64,000 nt of DNA, taken from positions 161,969 through 225,968 of the forward strand of contig NW_019775528.1 of assembly GCF_001039355.2 (NCBI RefSeq), read 5' to 3'. The notes under the pieces are model-generated. The model was not told the origin of the DNA. It was given only the letters and a program-made list of their open reading frames with translations, and made no database searches. Of this stretch, positions 33,638 to 48,500 are shown piece by piece (positions within the stretch are counted from its first letter, which is position 1; the number at the start of each line of letters is the position of its first letter). Source of the DNA: Lingula anatina (Eukaryota; Brachiopoda; Lingulata; Lingulida; Lingulidae). The translations under genes were made by a program, and so were the position numbers.

Positions 33638-36600
33638 TTTCCCGCGAGAAATAGTCTCCTACTCTCTGAAACCATGTCCGAGCCACAAGTAACGCCCTTT
33701 CGGAGTCAATTTTGCATCCCCGTAGAGTAAAGCCGTACTATGCCCCTTCCGAGCTGTTAACGGTGAATCCTAATGCGCTGGGATTGGAATCGTGCACATG
33801 ACGTAAAAAGGCTAAGTCGGAGGCTATACTGCGATTTCTACGTCACAGCCGCCAGTGCTTCTTCAGGTGGAAAACACCCGCTCGATTTTAATCTGGTTAA
33901 AACAATCATTAACAATATTGGCTGAATGGTTTATATTTAGAATAAATATGTGGAGGGCCTCAGTCTGTTTTATCATCAAATAACCCAGGATTGTTTCGAT
34001 ATTTTGAAATGGATGTCATTAATCCGTCGTAATTTCTGTTGCAAACAGACACGAGCACGTTTGGCACTGGCAATGTGCAGATTATATTGCTATTTTGTAT
34101 TAATCATAATTTTGCATGCACTGACACTACCGAACTTATAATCAAGTATGATTGAGTTTGCAATAAAGCGACTATTGCCCGGAAATAGAGTTGAGATCAA
34201 AGCTTTGTCTAAGTAGAAAGCTTAGGGAAAATAAAAAAAGATCTTGACAATTAAAGCATATTATGTTAAAGAACAAGACTTGAAGTCTAAGACTAGTCGT
34301 TACAAAGTCTAGATTTCCCGACGAATGGGCAATTTGTATACGAACTTCGCGCGATTAATACAGTGGAAAAAGCCCATTAATTTACTATACACATTAGATT
34401 CTAGTTTCTTACTAATTCTATATGAACTGACATTCTACACGAAAATTTAAATTCCGCCGTTTTTGTAAACCTTCGAGTTTTTTAGCCGGCCTTGTATGTC
34501 AGCCACAAATCTACATTTTATAAGTATTTATATCCTGATATAAGTATATATATATATATATCCTTATATCCTGATATGTCTTCTTCCAATAACTTGTTGG
34601 GTACTGGAGACAAAACACACTACTTGTCTAAAATATATATCACCAACGTTTTCAAAATATGGTTATAAGTCATTAGGCAATTAGGATCTTGTTACATGAT
34701 TATTTGGAAAAGATACTCAATCCGTTATTTGTTATATTTTCAAACAAGAGTTCGTCTGATTTAGCCAGTTTCCTTTAAATATCTATGCATACATATACAT
34801 GTATAAAACATAAATATTGAAAACCGCTCTTATTTTGTTTGTGTTCCTTAAACGCTCTTGTTGCGTAATCTGCTTGAGTCGAAACTAAACTGATCACAGT
34901 CTTTTGTACCTAATTGCATTCCACTTTTGTTTAAGTAGGAAAAAAATACGAATGGCCATGGCCGAGGAGGCATTTTTTTCCGTTTACACAGAAGAGTAAA
35001 TAATTATGCTATTTATAGCAAAACACACATTGCATTTTTTTTTGCATTCAATTCTCTTGGTAGTTAAGTAGGATAAAGAGAGGTTTCTGCAAAACATAAG
35101 AGCCTTAAAGGTACTTTGTTAGGAATAGTGCATACGTCAAGTGATGCCCCGCAGGGTTTAACATGAAAATAATCATTTAAGTTTATCAATTGATAACGGA
35201 GCAGGAATTGTTGGCCGGATTGAATCATATCGAACTATTCAAATAAAATACTTAAATTTAAAATGTATAACAACGACCAAGGGCTAGAGATGGAAATATT
35301 CATCACACCCATTCCTTAGGATTGACTTTTGGATAGAAATCTGAATAATTAATCCTCCTTTTCTCTGTCTGCCAAGTTTTAACCTAATCCTAGGTAAGTA
35401 TGCCCTGAGATTTTTAGATAAAGTAAGCGATTTATTGTGTCTAAAGATAAAAAAGTTACAAGTGCTTAGCACATTTTAACTTGAAGATGTACTGTTCAAA
35501 ACATAAAAAAGGTGTAAGATTTAACACACACCGGTCTACGAACTCGTACAGATAGACGCCTCGGTACTCAAAGATGGTCACAGATTTAAGTCAAGCCGTC
35601 TAAAATTTAAAAAAAAATCGCTGATGGTTTTGAAATGAATTGTTTTAAATTATTCACTTTTGAACCAATAATCTTGGTCTCTATTAGTGGTAGTAGTATT
35701 GTGCAAGGTTTGAAACCAATTATGAATCTCTGTTTCGAGCCTGAAATAAGTATGGCAGAATACCATAAAGTAAAATGTACACATATCAGACGTATAAGTC
35801 ATTCAAATAGGTTTTCCAGACAAAGAAACCCAAGAATATTAGCAGTGTAATTGACTTTGCAATCAAAATACCACATGTTGTGTATCACGCTATGTTTAAG
35901 TTCTCGTAACTCAAAATGTGTATGAATTAGAATCATATAGACCCTACTATATTGGCCGCCAATCGGATGCCTTTGGTATAATGGCGCAAATGCAATAAAT
36001 CGTGACAGCAATGTGGTAAAGTAAAATAATTAAAAATGAAAGTTAATGAGAAACCAATTGTCGTTTGTTAAACAGTTCTTCAAAGAAACCACACCGTTAA
36101 GTGATACACGTTTGCTGCAAAATCATACTCGCCGTTCAAGCAAAATGGAATCTTCCTAAAATGAGGCCTACGACACTACGTGACGTCATACAAGACTAGA
36201 AAACGTGTAAGAATCAGCGTGAGGTGGGGTTAACTTTTTGGCGCTAATGATGGAACTCAGTGTGCCTGGAATGTCTTCTTAGCAACCAGTACAAAGGTGA
36301 CAGTACCGAGAGTTCGAGCTCTCGGGTGATTTTTTGTCACACACCCACTGTACCAACAATTGCTTCTTATCACAGCTCATAAATCATCATGCAATTCCGT
36401 TTTGGTACATTTAACTCGTAATATCGAAAAAAATATGACAAACTAAATTTACCTCTGGGTGCACATGGGTGATTACTTCGGAGTTTAATAAGCCGTGCAA
36501 TCGTCAAATTATCATTTTGTTCACGATTAAAAAACTCACACAAGATGCAGTAATTGTGCTAATGTTTACTGTTGTCTAAATCATTGGACACATTCGTTTA

Positions 36601-39600
36601 GGAATATTGTGTATGAACCACTGCTCTTCAAAGCATATTGTTTTAAGACTACTCGTTACTCTGTAATAAAGCATATACAAGTTTTGATGAACAGAACTAG
36701 GAAAGGGATTCACGTTAGAAATGACGTCATCATCTTTTTACAACCATTATTTGTATTGCTTGTCTTAAGATCATTGATGTTTCTTATCTTGTTTTCCTCC
36801 CCCTGTCAAAAACCGTACTCCACTACTACAGAATTGATCGGGGTCTAAAGCATCATGATCAAATGATTGATTAGAATCTATATGCTTTTTTTCTCAGCTT
36901 CTTCAGCAGTCAGCGACTATTAGGAAACGACACATAAGGACAGGCAGATAAGGACAGACAATATGGTTATGTTGGTCAACGAGCGCGACCGACTCTTATT
37001 TTGAAGAAATCTGTTTGTTAAGCACTTATTTTTTTCAAATGGATATTTTGCATCGGGCATTAGTTTGATCAATCCTTAAATTTTACTGCTATGCCCAATA
37101 AACATCATATGTTTAAAGATAAAAATAAAGTTCGTCTACCGACCCTGTTTACAGAGGCTCGCCGGTCGTCAACTAACTTAATTATTTTGGTTTGGCTTAA
37201 AGTTGTGATATATAAAACATTGCACGTACAAATAAAAGCAAAACCATGGAAAGGTTAGTATCTCTGGATTAACATTGCGCTTCAATGAATACCAAGTGAG
37301 TAAAATGCTGTGAGTGACCGGTGGCAAAACTGGAAAGCTGCATGCTTTCGAATGCATCTTCACACAACCCTCTGGTATCACAATGGCCTCCAGAAAAGTT
37401 ACCAAAATAAATTAAAGACACCAGCCTGAAGATAAAATAATCTGTAAAAGACTACTAGCGGCCCCTGGTGTCACAGAGTATCTTAACACTTTTTCCGTTG
37501 TGTCTGTACAGTATGTCATGTGACCATACTAGTATGATGACGTGACAAGTTGTACGGCTAGGCGGGTGCTCATGAAATATGATTGCTTATCATAAACGTC
37601 AAACCTGTTGCATATTCTTTACCAGAAACCAACCTTACCACCAAACCCTAAGAGCTCCCAAGATAAAACACATGAACAGGTTGCAGACATCCAAACTGCA
37701 GATCAGTTTAATGCTTGCCTATCATTAAAATGTTACCATTGGTTTGCCTTTGGCAATCAAATCTTCACTTAGTTGTTCAAAAACAAAGTATGTATTCGCG
37801 TCACATTCCACCCAGGCACCACATAATAAAATACGCTTTGCCAGACATGACGCTCTTTTACTTTGACGTTAAGTTAAACTACTTCGGAGCATCTGTCCCG
37901 ATTCTGAGGCAAAGCTACCCGAGGATGACAAAATGGCTGGATCTATTACTCACGTTTGCCAATCTCAAAATAGACATTTTTTTTCAGGCGTTTGATGAAT
38001 TTCGTTATTTATGACCGCATTAATCATTCACTGGAACATATCCATGCAGGATCAATATGTGCCCGAAACGGCAGATAAACACGGTGATAATTCATTGCAT
38101 GGTGAAATTCATTTAGAACTGTCTTTTCTTCCTGTCTCTGCGAAGATTTAATAGGCAACCAAGTTGCACAGTCATATCATAAGTTAAGAAGCAATTATTA
38201 TTTTTCACATACCTAAGTTGATATCTTTCGACAATTGTAAATGTTTTTCGCAAGCAAATTATAATAAGACCGACTAGTGTCTCGCAATTTGATCTGTAAT
38301 CGCTATAAAAAAATATGCTTCCCGCAAGAGAGTTGCCTCTAATTTTCTTGATGATAGATCTATGTCAAAACAATTGCACAAAAAGAACTTTTCTTCTCTA
38401 CATTCACCGCAAGCGATGTTAATATGTTCCCATGTGAACATATATTTCACCAATACCTTCGCAAATCTTTTAAAATTGCCACGTAGGACGTCTAACTGTA
38501 AAGTACTGAGCGGACTTTGTGTCCTATTTGCATTCACGTACAGTTGTTTAAAACAGTAAACTTGGCTGAAAACAAATTAAGTTAGGCCTACACACATGGT
38601 TTATTATCTGATGGTGGCTGTTTCCTTTTCTTGCAGGTCTTTTTTTTTTTCGTAACTTCACAAAAACGGTTCTGAATGCCAATAGATTCGACCACCGCAG
38701 TTAAATTACCCTGTGACTCAGAAGGCGGACAACGAATCGTCCTTTGTGCATGTACCTTTACTATTCTCGCCCTAGTGATACAGATAAAGATGCATCATTG
38801 GGTTCCCATACTCAGCACCGAAGGCTTACGGCGTCGAGTCCATGATAACACCAAAACTTCGTTATTAACCTATGTGGAAAAGGTTACGTTAAGTGAAACT
38901 GATGATCACAATGTATTAAAGGTCTCGAGATAAAATATAGGAATTCTAGAACCATGGCCATTAGTGCAGATTGGACTTTTGAAAAAGATCAAACCTGATC
39001 AAACCCATGATTAAATTTCTTGAAAGACCCCAATACATCAAAGACGAAGGGTCTTAATGTAACGTTTAATGTTTCCTCGGTCACTTTTTGGAGGACAGAG
39101 GCATGATAGATGGACATAAAGAGTGCTTCGGTAGCGAGATATCCCACCACTAAATTGTATAGAAAACGAAGTGATTGATGCCCACAATGTTGTTCAGAAT
39201 AAGCAATATATCATCTGATGTTGGTCGTGATAAATGCTCAAATATTAAGAGTACAGAACAATGGGTTCCAAAATGAACATTTGGCATCAGAACGTTGACT
39301 AGACTACACGATGTATGGATCGTCAACTTCGAAAGCCCCCCCCCCCCCCCAATGGCGAGAAAGTGAGCGTCGTTGACAGGACGAAGTGATGAGTCCAGTA
39401 AAAATCTCATTCCATGCAAATATAACCAAGAATGCCTAAAGTTACGATTTGATATCACATATATATATACACATACTGCAGTTCTTAAGCCAATAAATGT
39501 ATTTTCGAGTGGTCATTGCATAGTATTTTGTTCATAAAATTGAATGCTACCGATTAAGAGTCCACCCTTGGGCTACATGAACATGTTATTCATTCCTTGG

Positions 39601-42600
39601 GCTTATATATTATTTCAGAAGCTGCAAAACTTCAGCTGTGCAAATTCATGTAACCATATAAAAATGAAAATTATATTGAGCCAAAAGGCAGCCTGATAAT
39701 GTGTATCCAACGGTAATCTATATATATATTATCTAAGAATACACGGAAAATAGTAATACCAAGTAGTGGCATTTCTAGATGTGTAATATCAAAACGCTAA
39801 TGATGAAAAATTATATATAAATAAATAAAAAGTTTGTTCACAACTTATTAACCCTCTGCGGGAAATATTTACAATTTGGCGGGATACAGTAGGATTGAAA
39901 GGTTATGATTTATACAAGTAGGTAAAGGCTGACTGGTCCAGCCCTGCTTGCTGCTTACGTATACTGTCATTTTTAGATTAAGGCAACATAATTTGATTAA
40001 TAAAGCACTCATTATGTCGAATAACACAAGTTAATTAAGATCCATAATGATATCGGCTTCTGAGTCCATTCAAGGTATGCGTTAACGTAGTGTAAATACA
40101 GATTGCTCATCCTCAACTGACGCTTTATATCTAAGGCTATTTCGTATATTATACATATCACACAGGCAAATTCAACAACATATTTGTATTATATAATTCT
40201 AATTCATATGCTATAAGCCAAAAAGAAGGAGAAGTCGCGTTTCATTGCTTATTCTATTCTGCCATTAATAAATAATAAACGCCGATCTTATTTTCAAAGA
40301 GATTGTTCAGATCAATACATCAACACTCACTGCCTATTATGATAGGGTATGAAACTTTTTTGATTGATAACTAGGACCCAAAAATAACGATCTCTTTCAA
40401 AGTTCAGAATTTCGGTGTGTCTTATGTCATCAGTTGCTTCATATCCGTTAGGGAATGGTATATTTAATTAAGAAATTGTCCGGATGCTTGTGATCAAATC
40501 TGAAAACCCTGATCTATACCCAGCATATATTAAATCGTGGACCTACGCAGAAAGTTAATCAATGAACCACAAACATGAAAATTTTGTTTACAGTATTTTT
40601 GTCATTACTTACTTTCCTGCAATTTTCATAATTGATCTACACAGCAAATCTCCTTTGAGGGAGTAGTGCAGAGTAAACAATGCCAGCCAGCATACATAAC
40701 CCAGCACAAAAGCTTCATTTTGCCAAACTTGAACCCTTCATTGAGGAAATGAATTGGAAAGTAATGGTCGATCACCACAAAAACACGCAGATCACAACCC
40801 AGATCCGACAGAACACTAGTCCTTACGTTTGATTCAACATAAATCAATTAAGAAGCATGACTCGTGTACCCTGAAGTTGAACCACCAATGTGCTATGATT
40901 CTGCTTTGCTGTTGGAAGTACTACTCTTACGGACTGAGATAAGATGAAATCCCTTTAGTGTTTTTGTTATTTGTTGAATGCCATGAGTTGAATAAGATAG
41001 AGCTTACAAAAACAATGTTTTGGAATTCCGGTAGAAGTTCGCAGTGCAATGCAATTTGCTGGCGCTAACCGTTTTCACCAATACCAATGTTAAAAAACAT
41101 AAAAACTAAATATCTAGAAAGAGATTTTAATCACGTATTTGGTATTTTTTAAACGTTGTCATGCAACACAGACTCATATGTTCCTGGCATGTGGACACCA
41201 CGTTTTAAAACTGTATGAAGACGCACCTGGCACTGGTAGTTAATACAGATAGAAGCGTGCTGGGACCTTTAACTAAAAGACCTCCAGATCCCCAATTTCT
41301 GAAATACAGGGTCCCAGTCTCTGTTATTATCTGTTATTATCTCTCTCTCTGTCCTAGAGATGCGTCAAACGAGAGTGAAAAATAACAAATGGTTTTCTGA
41401 TGAGAGAAAGGAAGTTTCCCTATGAAGTCTCATATGTCCATAAGCTAAAACGCCAAATCTTATCGAACCTAGCCCACAGAGTTTTTTTCACTACATCAGT
41501 GTGGTAATATTAGAGAGTATGCAAACTTTCAGGACAATGAGGCCCATTAAAAGCGTGTCAGATCAAAATTCCAATAATCTTTCTTTCTGATGTTGCAGTT
41601 TTTCTCTCTAGGCTCCTTGTGGGCCTTTTGGCAATAAGTCGTCTACTCCGAAAATGAGCATATTAAAAATGTTAACATAACAGTGGGTGGGGGATGATAA
41701 ATTTATACACTGTTTACCAAGCTATTGCCAAAAAAATAACATAAAAAGACAATGAGTGGGAAACACATGTACGTAACAAGTCTGAACATTGTGTTCAGAA
41801 TGCAATACAGACAATGAAATGGCAATTTGCAGGTCTGAGATTGAAAGGAAGGAGCGAGAGAGAGAGAAACAGAGAGAAACAGAGAACCAAGACAGAAGCA
41901 AATGCTTGAGTCGGGTATTTTGGTTTCCTTTATGTATTCACCAAACAGCATCTGATAACCAAACGATATATCAAAACCATTACAGTGTAGTTCATGTTAT
42001 TTTCAATGTTTTTTGTCTGGTGATCAATACACAAACTAGCCCTCATATATAATTACTGTATAACTCATCAATTTATGGGCAATAAAAGCGCTCGGTTAAG
42101 ATCATCCTCCATAACTCGCAATTGCCAAAAAAAAATCTTCGAACCATTTTGCTTTGTCCTCGTGGGAAACATGATAACCGTTATAATGAGGCTATCATTT
42201 AGATTATTGACTGCTAGAACCAAGATGCGAGAAATGTAAAGCTAGATCATAGTAATCAATTATACCTGATGCGGTTTTGAAAAGCGATTAGTGCGCGGAT
42301 ACTCCACCACACTGACTTGCAACGCTCTCCACGGTTAATTAAATATGAGGCCGACACGACAAGCTAGTAATTAAACTAAATCCAAATGCCTCGTCGAAGT
42401 AATTAACATGATGCTTGTCTGGCTTTAGGAACGAGTTTAAATCCCGACTTTTGTACATATAAACGTTTTTTTCTCCATTTTGATAAACTTAACCCATGGC
42501 CTTTTTTTAAAGTATGACCGTTAAAAGAATTTTTCTATGAAATCTTCAAGCCCCTTAATACAAATGACGTTTCGTTTTTCTACGGTAAACGCAACATGGA

Positions 42601-43808
42601 AGAAATGTGTATGCTTAGAAGCTTTGTCAACTCAATTCAACATAAGTAAGCACGCCAAGAGCATATTCCACATGAATGGATTAACGCGTAAAGATAACAC
42701 CAGTCCAGGAAGACTATCTTGTCACAGAGTGTACCTTGACACTTAACATCAATCTTCCATTGTAGACAAGAGACAAGACAATGCACTCTCCACGCTTAAG
42801 TATTTGCTTTAGTTAACACATACACAGGTTTGAGTAATTGATTGCAGGTAACATGGACGTATATAGTTGCAACTTGCAGCCTACCTGTACGTAATACCAG
42901 CCAGGAGAGAATGAAGCTTGTTTGAAGCCACATTTTCATAGCAGGAGTAAACGCGACCACAGGATACTAATGTCCGCTGGCAAATTATGTCCACTTGTCC
43001 ATAGTATACAATAACTGCATCGTGTGCGGTTCTCTGTTTGAAAATGATGGCGTGTTTCTAAGTCAAAGTCACTTGCTCCTTGCCTTAAAAGCAAATTCAA
43101 ACACTTCGATCGGGAACCGGAACGCTACGTCATAGAATTATATCGATGTTGCGCGACCTGCCTTCTCATAGCGCGGCTCGGAATATACATGGGCAGGGCA
43201 CCTCTTCTTGTGTTTACAGTTTTTATTCAGATAAATATAATTTTCTTATTATGATGATTTTGATAGCGTGTGATCACCTTCACCTACAGCGGACCGATTC
43301 CATCCGACAGACAACGCACGTATGTAATCTGCGCCTCTCTTGAAATATTCATAGTGATCCTAATTGCTTTTTCCTTGGTGAATTGAATACATGCATTGCA
43401 TGTTGAGCACTGCCAAGCGGAGCTCCCCTTGGGCTAAATTCCTTATTCGTACTCTTACAATAAAAAAATGAATTTTGTGGCTTTTTAGCCAGGGTTTTGG
43501 TTGGTAAAGCGGATAGAGACTTTTTTGTTTGCAACCAACTTAAATCACTTATAAATACCGCCGGTTAGCAACAATTTTTACAGTCAAACGGTTAATTTCC
43601 CTTGACGGATCAAAACATGTTGGTACGCTACCCAAGGGCTAAAACCGTGTTCCTTTTCTCATATATTCATTGAAACGCAGATCAGGAGAGTGGTGGGGTC
43701 ATTAGGCCCCTGTAATGCGTTCTCACCAGGATGTAAGAATCCAGATAGTAGTGCACGTGTGAATAGGTGATTACATACAGATAATACCAACGGTTAAAAC
43801 AATTTTAG
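33638..43808. other. About 10 kb with no recognised gene, upstream of the receptor gene
   Basis: Should include the receptor promoter and 5' UTR just above 33637, but no promoter motif can be assigned. Visible items: a short AT tract near 34545-34561, a palindrome CCGAGAGTTCGAGCTCTCGG at about 36306-36325, and a C run near 39335-39349. Open frames stay below about 105 codons and match no family I know. Confidence 0.5.
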
Positions 43809-44059
43809 ACCACATTCAGGTTCACACATCGTACTAGCTGGGTCGGTCCAACTGTGCCGCAGATTCTCGCTGAAGTGCAATCAGGGTAATCAACTTAATT
43901 GTCTAACACCCTTCCTCGATTCCACGCTTCCTCGAGCAGTAAGGGGTAATTTGCTAAAGTATGCTGATTAAGCTGGTTCCACTGATTGCACTTAAGCGAG
44001 AATCCCCTCAGAATTGGACCGCCCCAGCTAGTACGATGTGTGAATCTGAATGCGCCCTT
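43809..44059. mobile_element. Fold-back MITE-like element with arms of about 80 bp
   Basis: The left arm (from CACATTCAGGTTCACACATC through CGTACTAGCTGGG to TTCTCGCTGAAGTGCAATCA) pairs with the right arm in inverse order ending TGAATCTGAATGCGCCC. The outer end GGGCGCATTCAG resembles the end GAGGGCATTCAC of the element at 10743, so they may be related. The target duplication is not clear. Confidence 0.75.
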
Positions 44060-44742
44060 AGTTTACGTTTTCCACGGGTTAATACAAAAGTGATACCATA
44101 GTAACACACAGTGGTAGTCGGAGTCCCATTGAAGACAAAAATAAGAGAACACACTCAAACTTAATTATCAATGTTTTGCCAAAATAGAGCATCTTGAGCC
44201 ATTCGACCCTGCAGCAATTTTTTTGAAAACAATTATCCTTCGTGAACGTATTGAAGCAACGGTAAAATGGACCCGATAGACTGCTTTTTGGCTGAAGCAC
44301 TGCCAAAATTCTTGCTAAATTGTTTTTGGCTCATCTGTCTTTTAAAGCCAAGTGGGACCTAAAGATTTAATTAGCCAGAATAGTGTTCGGGTTTTTCAAA
44401 AGATTACGAGAACACACTTTATTTATATCACATTATATGGCTTCAGTGACTTATCTATCACTGCTAAAGAATGGATACGCCTCAAGACAAACATATCAAT
44501 CAAAAACACAAGACACGCTTTTAAACAAAATCAATTCGAATGCACAGACATCAATTAACCTTTTCTAGTGACCCAGTAAATTTAGTGCAGTGCTACTCAA
44601 TCGGAATCAGCCCTTTATCCCCCTCCGACAACACCAACCCGAAGAACGAATCATCATTCACTTCTGAAAAATGCCTCAGAACTCTTAAGTACCATGATGA
44701 CCTCGATTTCTAACAACAATCTCTTGAAACTTAAAGCAATAA
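44060..44742. other. Short non-coding gap
   Basis: No feature recognised. Confidence 0.5.
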
Positions 44743-44747
44743 TAACT

Positions 44748-44916
44748 CAGGGGCGGATTTAGGCCGTCTTCTGGGTCTTCCGGAAGACGGTCAGATTTTC
44801 AAGTTTACATTGACGGGTATCTAATTTTTTTCTGTCGGAAGACGGTCAAAAATGGTGGATGGATCAACAAAGATAATTTGGAAGACTGTCAGAAAATATC
44901 TCTGAATCCGCCCCTG
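44748..44916. mobile_element. MITE with CAGGGGCGGAT ends and 5-bp TAACT duplication
   Basis: 169 bp. Left end CAGGGGCGGATTTAG, right end CTGAATCCGCCCCTG (14 of 15 inverse matches). TAACT is duplicated at 44743-44747 and 44917-44921. The centre carries repeated GGAAGACGGTCA words. Ends match the elements at 22305 and 50820. Confidence 0.88.
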
Positions 44917-45370
44917 TAACTCTTCCTTTGAGATTCAAAATTCCGCATGAAATACATTTTAAACAACGCATGGAAATATATTCTATCGTATTTTACCACT
45001 AAAACGGCCGTTATTGGAGTAAAACTAAAATCTGTGCTTGTCAATGGGGCTTACGATGCCATTTTTCCCAGTCATCAAGGCATTCGTTGCTAATGACGTA
45101 ATGGTGTCACGCGGATTCTCGCGTTCATTCGAGACCAAAATAACATGGCGCCAAACACATTAATGCGGACGCAGACGTAAGTTGCGAGTTTTTGTACAGT
45201 GCGTCGGATAACGTAAAGCCCAGAATGGCACACATTGTGGATATAAATGCATTTTTAACAAAAAGACGAATATATTTCATGAATCTTATATAGTGTTGTT
45301 GTTGTCTGCTTTTCCCGCGGTTTTAAGTAGGTCACCAGTGACTTTGCAATGTCAGAGAGAGCTCCGTCAG

Positions 45371-45538
45371 TTAAAATCTCTTAAGAGATTTTAACAAAAA
45401 ACCGTACGTTTAGGAAAAAAAAACCTGGATTAACTTTGAATGCAGGAATGGGGTCGTTGACCATTGGTAAGTACGGAAAAATTGCCGTTTTTTCCAGGAA
45501 AATCCAATTTTTGGCCAAAACGAAGAGTTATTATGACT
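45371..45538. mobile_element. Partial inverted copy of the TTAA MITE
   Basis: Reverse-oriented relative to 13911-14259: it shares GGCCAAAA, the TTTTCCAGG word and the ACTTTGAATG word, and ends at TTAA (45539-45542). Its inner end is a perfect 24-bp palindrome at 45371-45394, after which similarity stops. Confidence 0.65.
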
Positions 45539-45542
45539 TTAA

Positions 45543-48500
45543 TAAAGTGCAAGCAGTTCAAATGGCACATTCATTAAATGTTACATAGAAAGTCAAACGG
45601 TGTTATACAAATTTTATTCTCTTTGATGACGTTTTTTTTTATGGTTTTTTAAGTGCACCACCAACTACATGTATACTTCTGCGGGTGTAAGGAGATTACT
45701 CGCATCACAATTTGACCTCTCGATAACCTTGACCCGTTGTCGTGAGTTTTGATTTTCAGTTGCGAATGGATATTTTAATGAATAGTAAACAGTTCTCTAT
45801 ATGCGGAAACCACAGTTCATATGATCTGTCTAATAATAAGTGGTAACGTTTACATGTTGTTATGGATTTCAGTCTGGCTTATCCGAATAACACCTTGAAA
45901 AAATCATTTACAGGAAGTCTATATCCGTTGAGTTTTAAGCATTGTTAGAGCTCTTTCTTTATTCCATTGACTTTACTGTGAAAGGGAAATAAGAAAATCA
46001 AGTAAATTAAAAGCCCTTTCTATGTCGAATTGAATGTGATTTTAAAGACATACCTATTGACTTCAGGTACGTAATATAAGCCGTTATCATGGTTTTACAT
46101 CCGAAAACGGTAGTATACAACGCTAAACAACCAAGAGAAAAATATCTGAAATGTCATGTATCTGTCATGTGAATTGATAGTCAAACCTACCAAATTATTG
46201 TCGTGTGTGCCGTGATAAGGCATTTATCCGATATGAAATGTTAGGCCTGATTGCGAGTTCCTAACATTGGCTGTCAAACGACTAGAAGTAAAAGATTAAC
46301 TTTTGTATGATTAAACGCCTGATTTGAATATATACATACAATAGAACATCTCATATATGAGGTATATGTCTGAAATATTATCCAGAGAGGAAAGGGAGGG
46401 GGACAGGAAAATATAAACGTTTGGAAGATTATATACTATCAATGTTAAGAATAACTACATGGATTGATTTCACCTCAACTGAAAACAGCTTTTCCAGAAG
46501 ACTAGGTCAGATTATCAACTGTTGGTAGCAGGTGTCTCGTTTCAATATAAACTGTTTGTAGAATAAAGGTGTAGCCAAATGCCATGCTGTTTAAAGGCAC
46601 AATAATGGGGCTCAAAGACAGCAGATAGATAAAAATTCCCATTTATAAAACATTTATCACCCAAAACAATCTATCGCTCTCCGGTATTGACGACTATCGG
46701 TTGGGTCATTCACATGTGAATAGTAGACGGCGGCCGGGTCATGCAGTTTGAGCATGGCTTCATATTTCAAACAATCACTTCAATATTCAAGAACACAACT
46801 AATTTTAAAATCCAGCGTAAAGACATTTAAGCACGTGTAATGTCCATATCAAATTCCCATAACTTATGTGTCTACATAGCTAGCTAGATATGGAAATGTG
46901 TAAGTTTGCTTTATTGAAATGAAAATTCCCCCACTGGGATGTCACGTGCGACCGGAAGGCAGACAGACGGCGGCGTGAGCATGATTTCGTGACGTTACCA
47001 CCTTTCGGTCCCGCCAGTAATGCAGTTCGTGTGTCCATGTTAAAGACAAACAACCGTTTCATTTGTTATGGTAACAAATATGTCCTTTGTATACGGTTAC
47101 AATGCTTCAAACAGACAATCAGGCAGACTAGCGACCAACCATGAGCAGATTGAAAGGCACGGAGGGAGAAGGCAACTGTCTGTGCCTCACAGAAACCTTC
47201 CCTGTAATATGCATTTGGTTTTAACCTGAACACACACACACACACACACACATACACACACACACACACACAACTTTTAACATGTTTAGGACTTGTAATG
47301 AATAAGATTATATGAACCGATAAGCACTTTTTACACAAAATTCCCAAAGGCAATTACAACATAAATGGAACAACCTTATGGCGCCATGCATTAGTAGATT
47401 GTAGGCCACTTTTTCACTTCCCAAGGGCAGTAAGCCGTTACATTAATGCTTGTATAACATTTCCCATCAGAAATGATTTTAGGAAGAGGGAATAGCGCGG
47501 TACCTTGCCAAACCTCACTGACTGGCACAATAATACTTATCTTTCACAGTAAAACAAAAGCCGTTATCTTGCCATACATACAAGCGTTCTAAAAAGACAT
47601 CTTTTACAGTTTAATAAGATACCACTTCAATTTAAAACTTTTGCTGTTTTTTTCTTGGCGTGGGGGGAGAACGGTGTTTGTTAAGAAATATATTTTATGC
47701 GTGTTATTTACTTCCTTATTTCTGGAGTTCAAGCTTCAGAAAGCCATTTGCATGTCAAGTAGTGCTCTCAAAGGACTGCGAAGGCAAGGTGCGCACGCTA
47801 GTATCGTATCTTGAACGCACGTTGCTATGATAACGCCTCACCTGAACTAAACCTGTTTTGCAGAAATTGCCCCACATTTAAATATTGGCATATCGAAACG
47901 ATCATTTACTGTAGCCATCTGCAGCATGTAAATAAATTCAACTGCAACTAAAATACGCAATAAAGCAATCATGTGATGTGTATAATGCCAGTGGGACTGA
48001 TCCGACAGATAATTGAGCACATTAATAAACATTAATACACTCATTTGATGTAAGATTTGCAAATATGTCCCATTTCTCTGTTGTAATTGACTGCAAAACT
48101 TGTAGGAAATGTTACCCATTAATTACAGAAGAAAGCGGAAATTATGCGGTCACTTAAAGTATCACACAAATATGGACCCTTAACGATATGGAAGCATAAT
48201 TCCATTAGCCACCGCTAGTCGTAATCATTGCACGATTATTACTGCATAATGCACATCATGTAAATAAAAGATGCGTTCCGATTGAAACCAGTTTAGTCTT
48301 CTTAAATATATAAAGTCATCTGCACATGAAGAATTCGATTTTCATCAAGTAAAGTAATTTTAAAACAACCCTATACATATACCCAAAACAGGTGTTTCAA
48401 TTTTGAAGCACTGTAGTTTGAGGCTTAGGATTATACCATATATATATATGGAGGCCTACAAAAAAGGAAAAATACAATTTTTCAGTTTGGTATCTTTGCA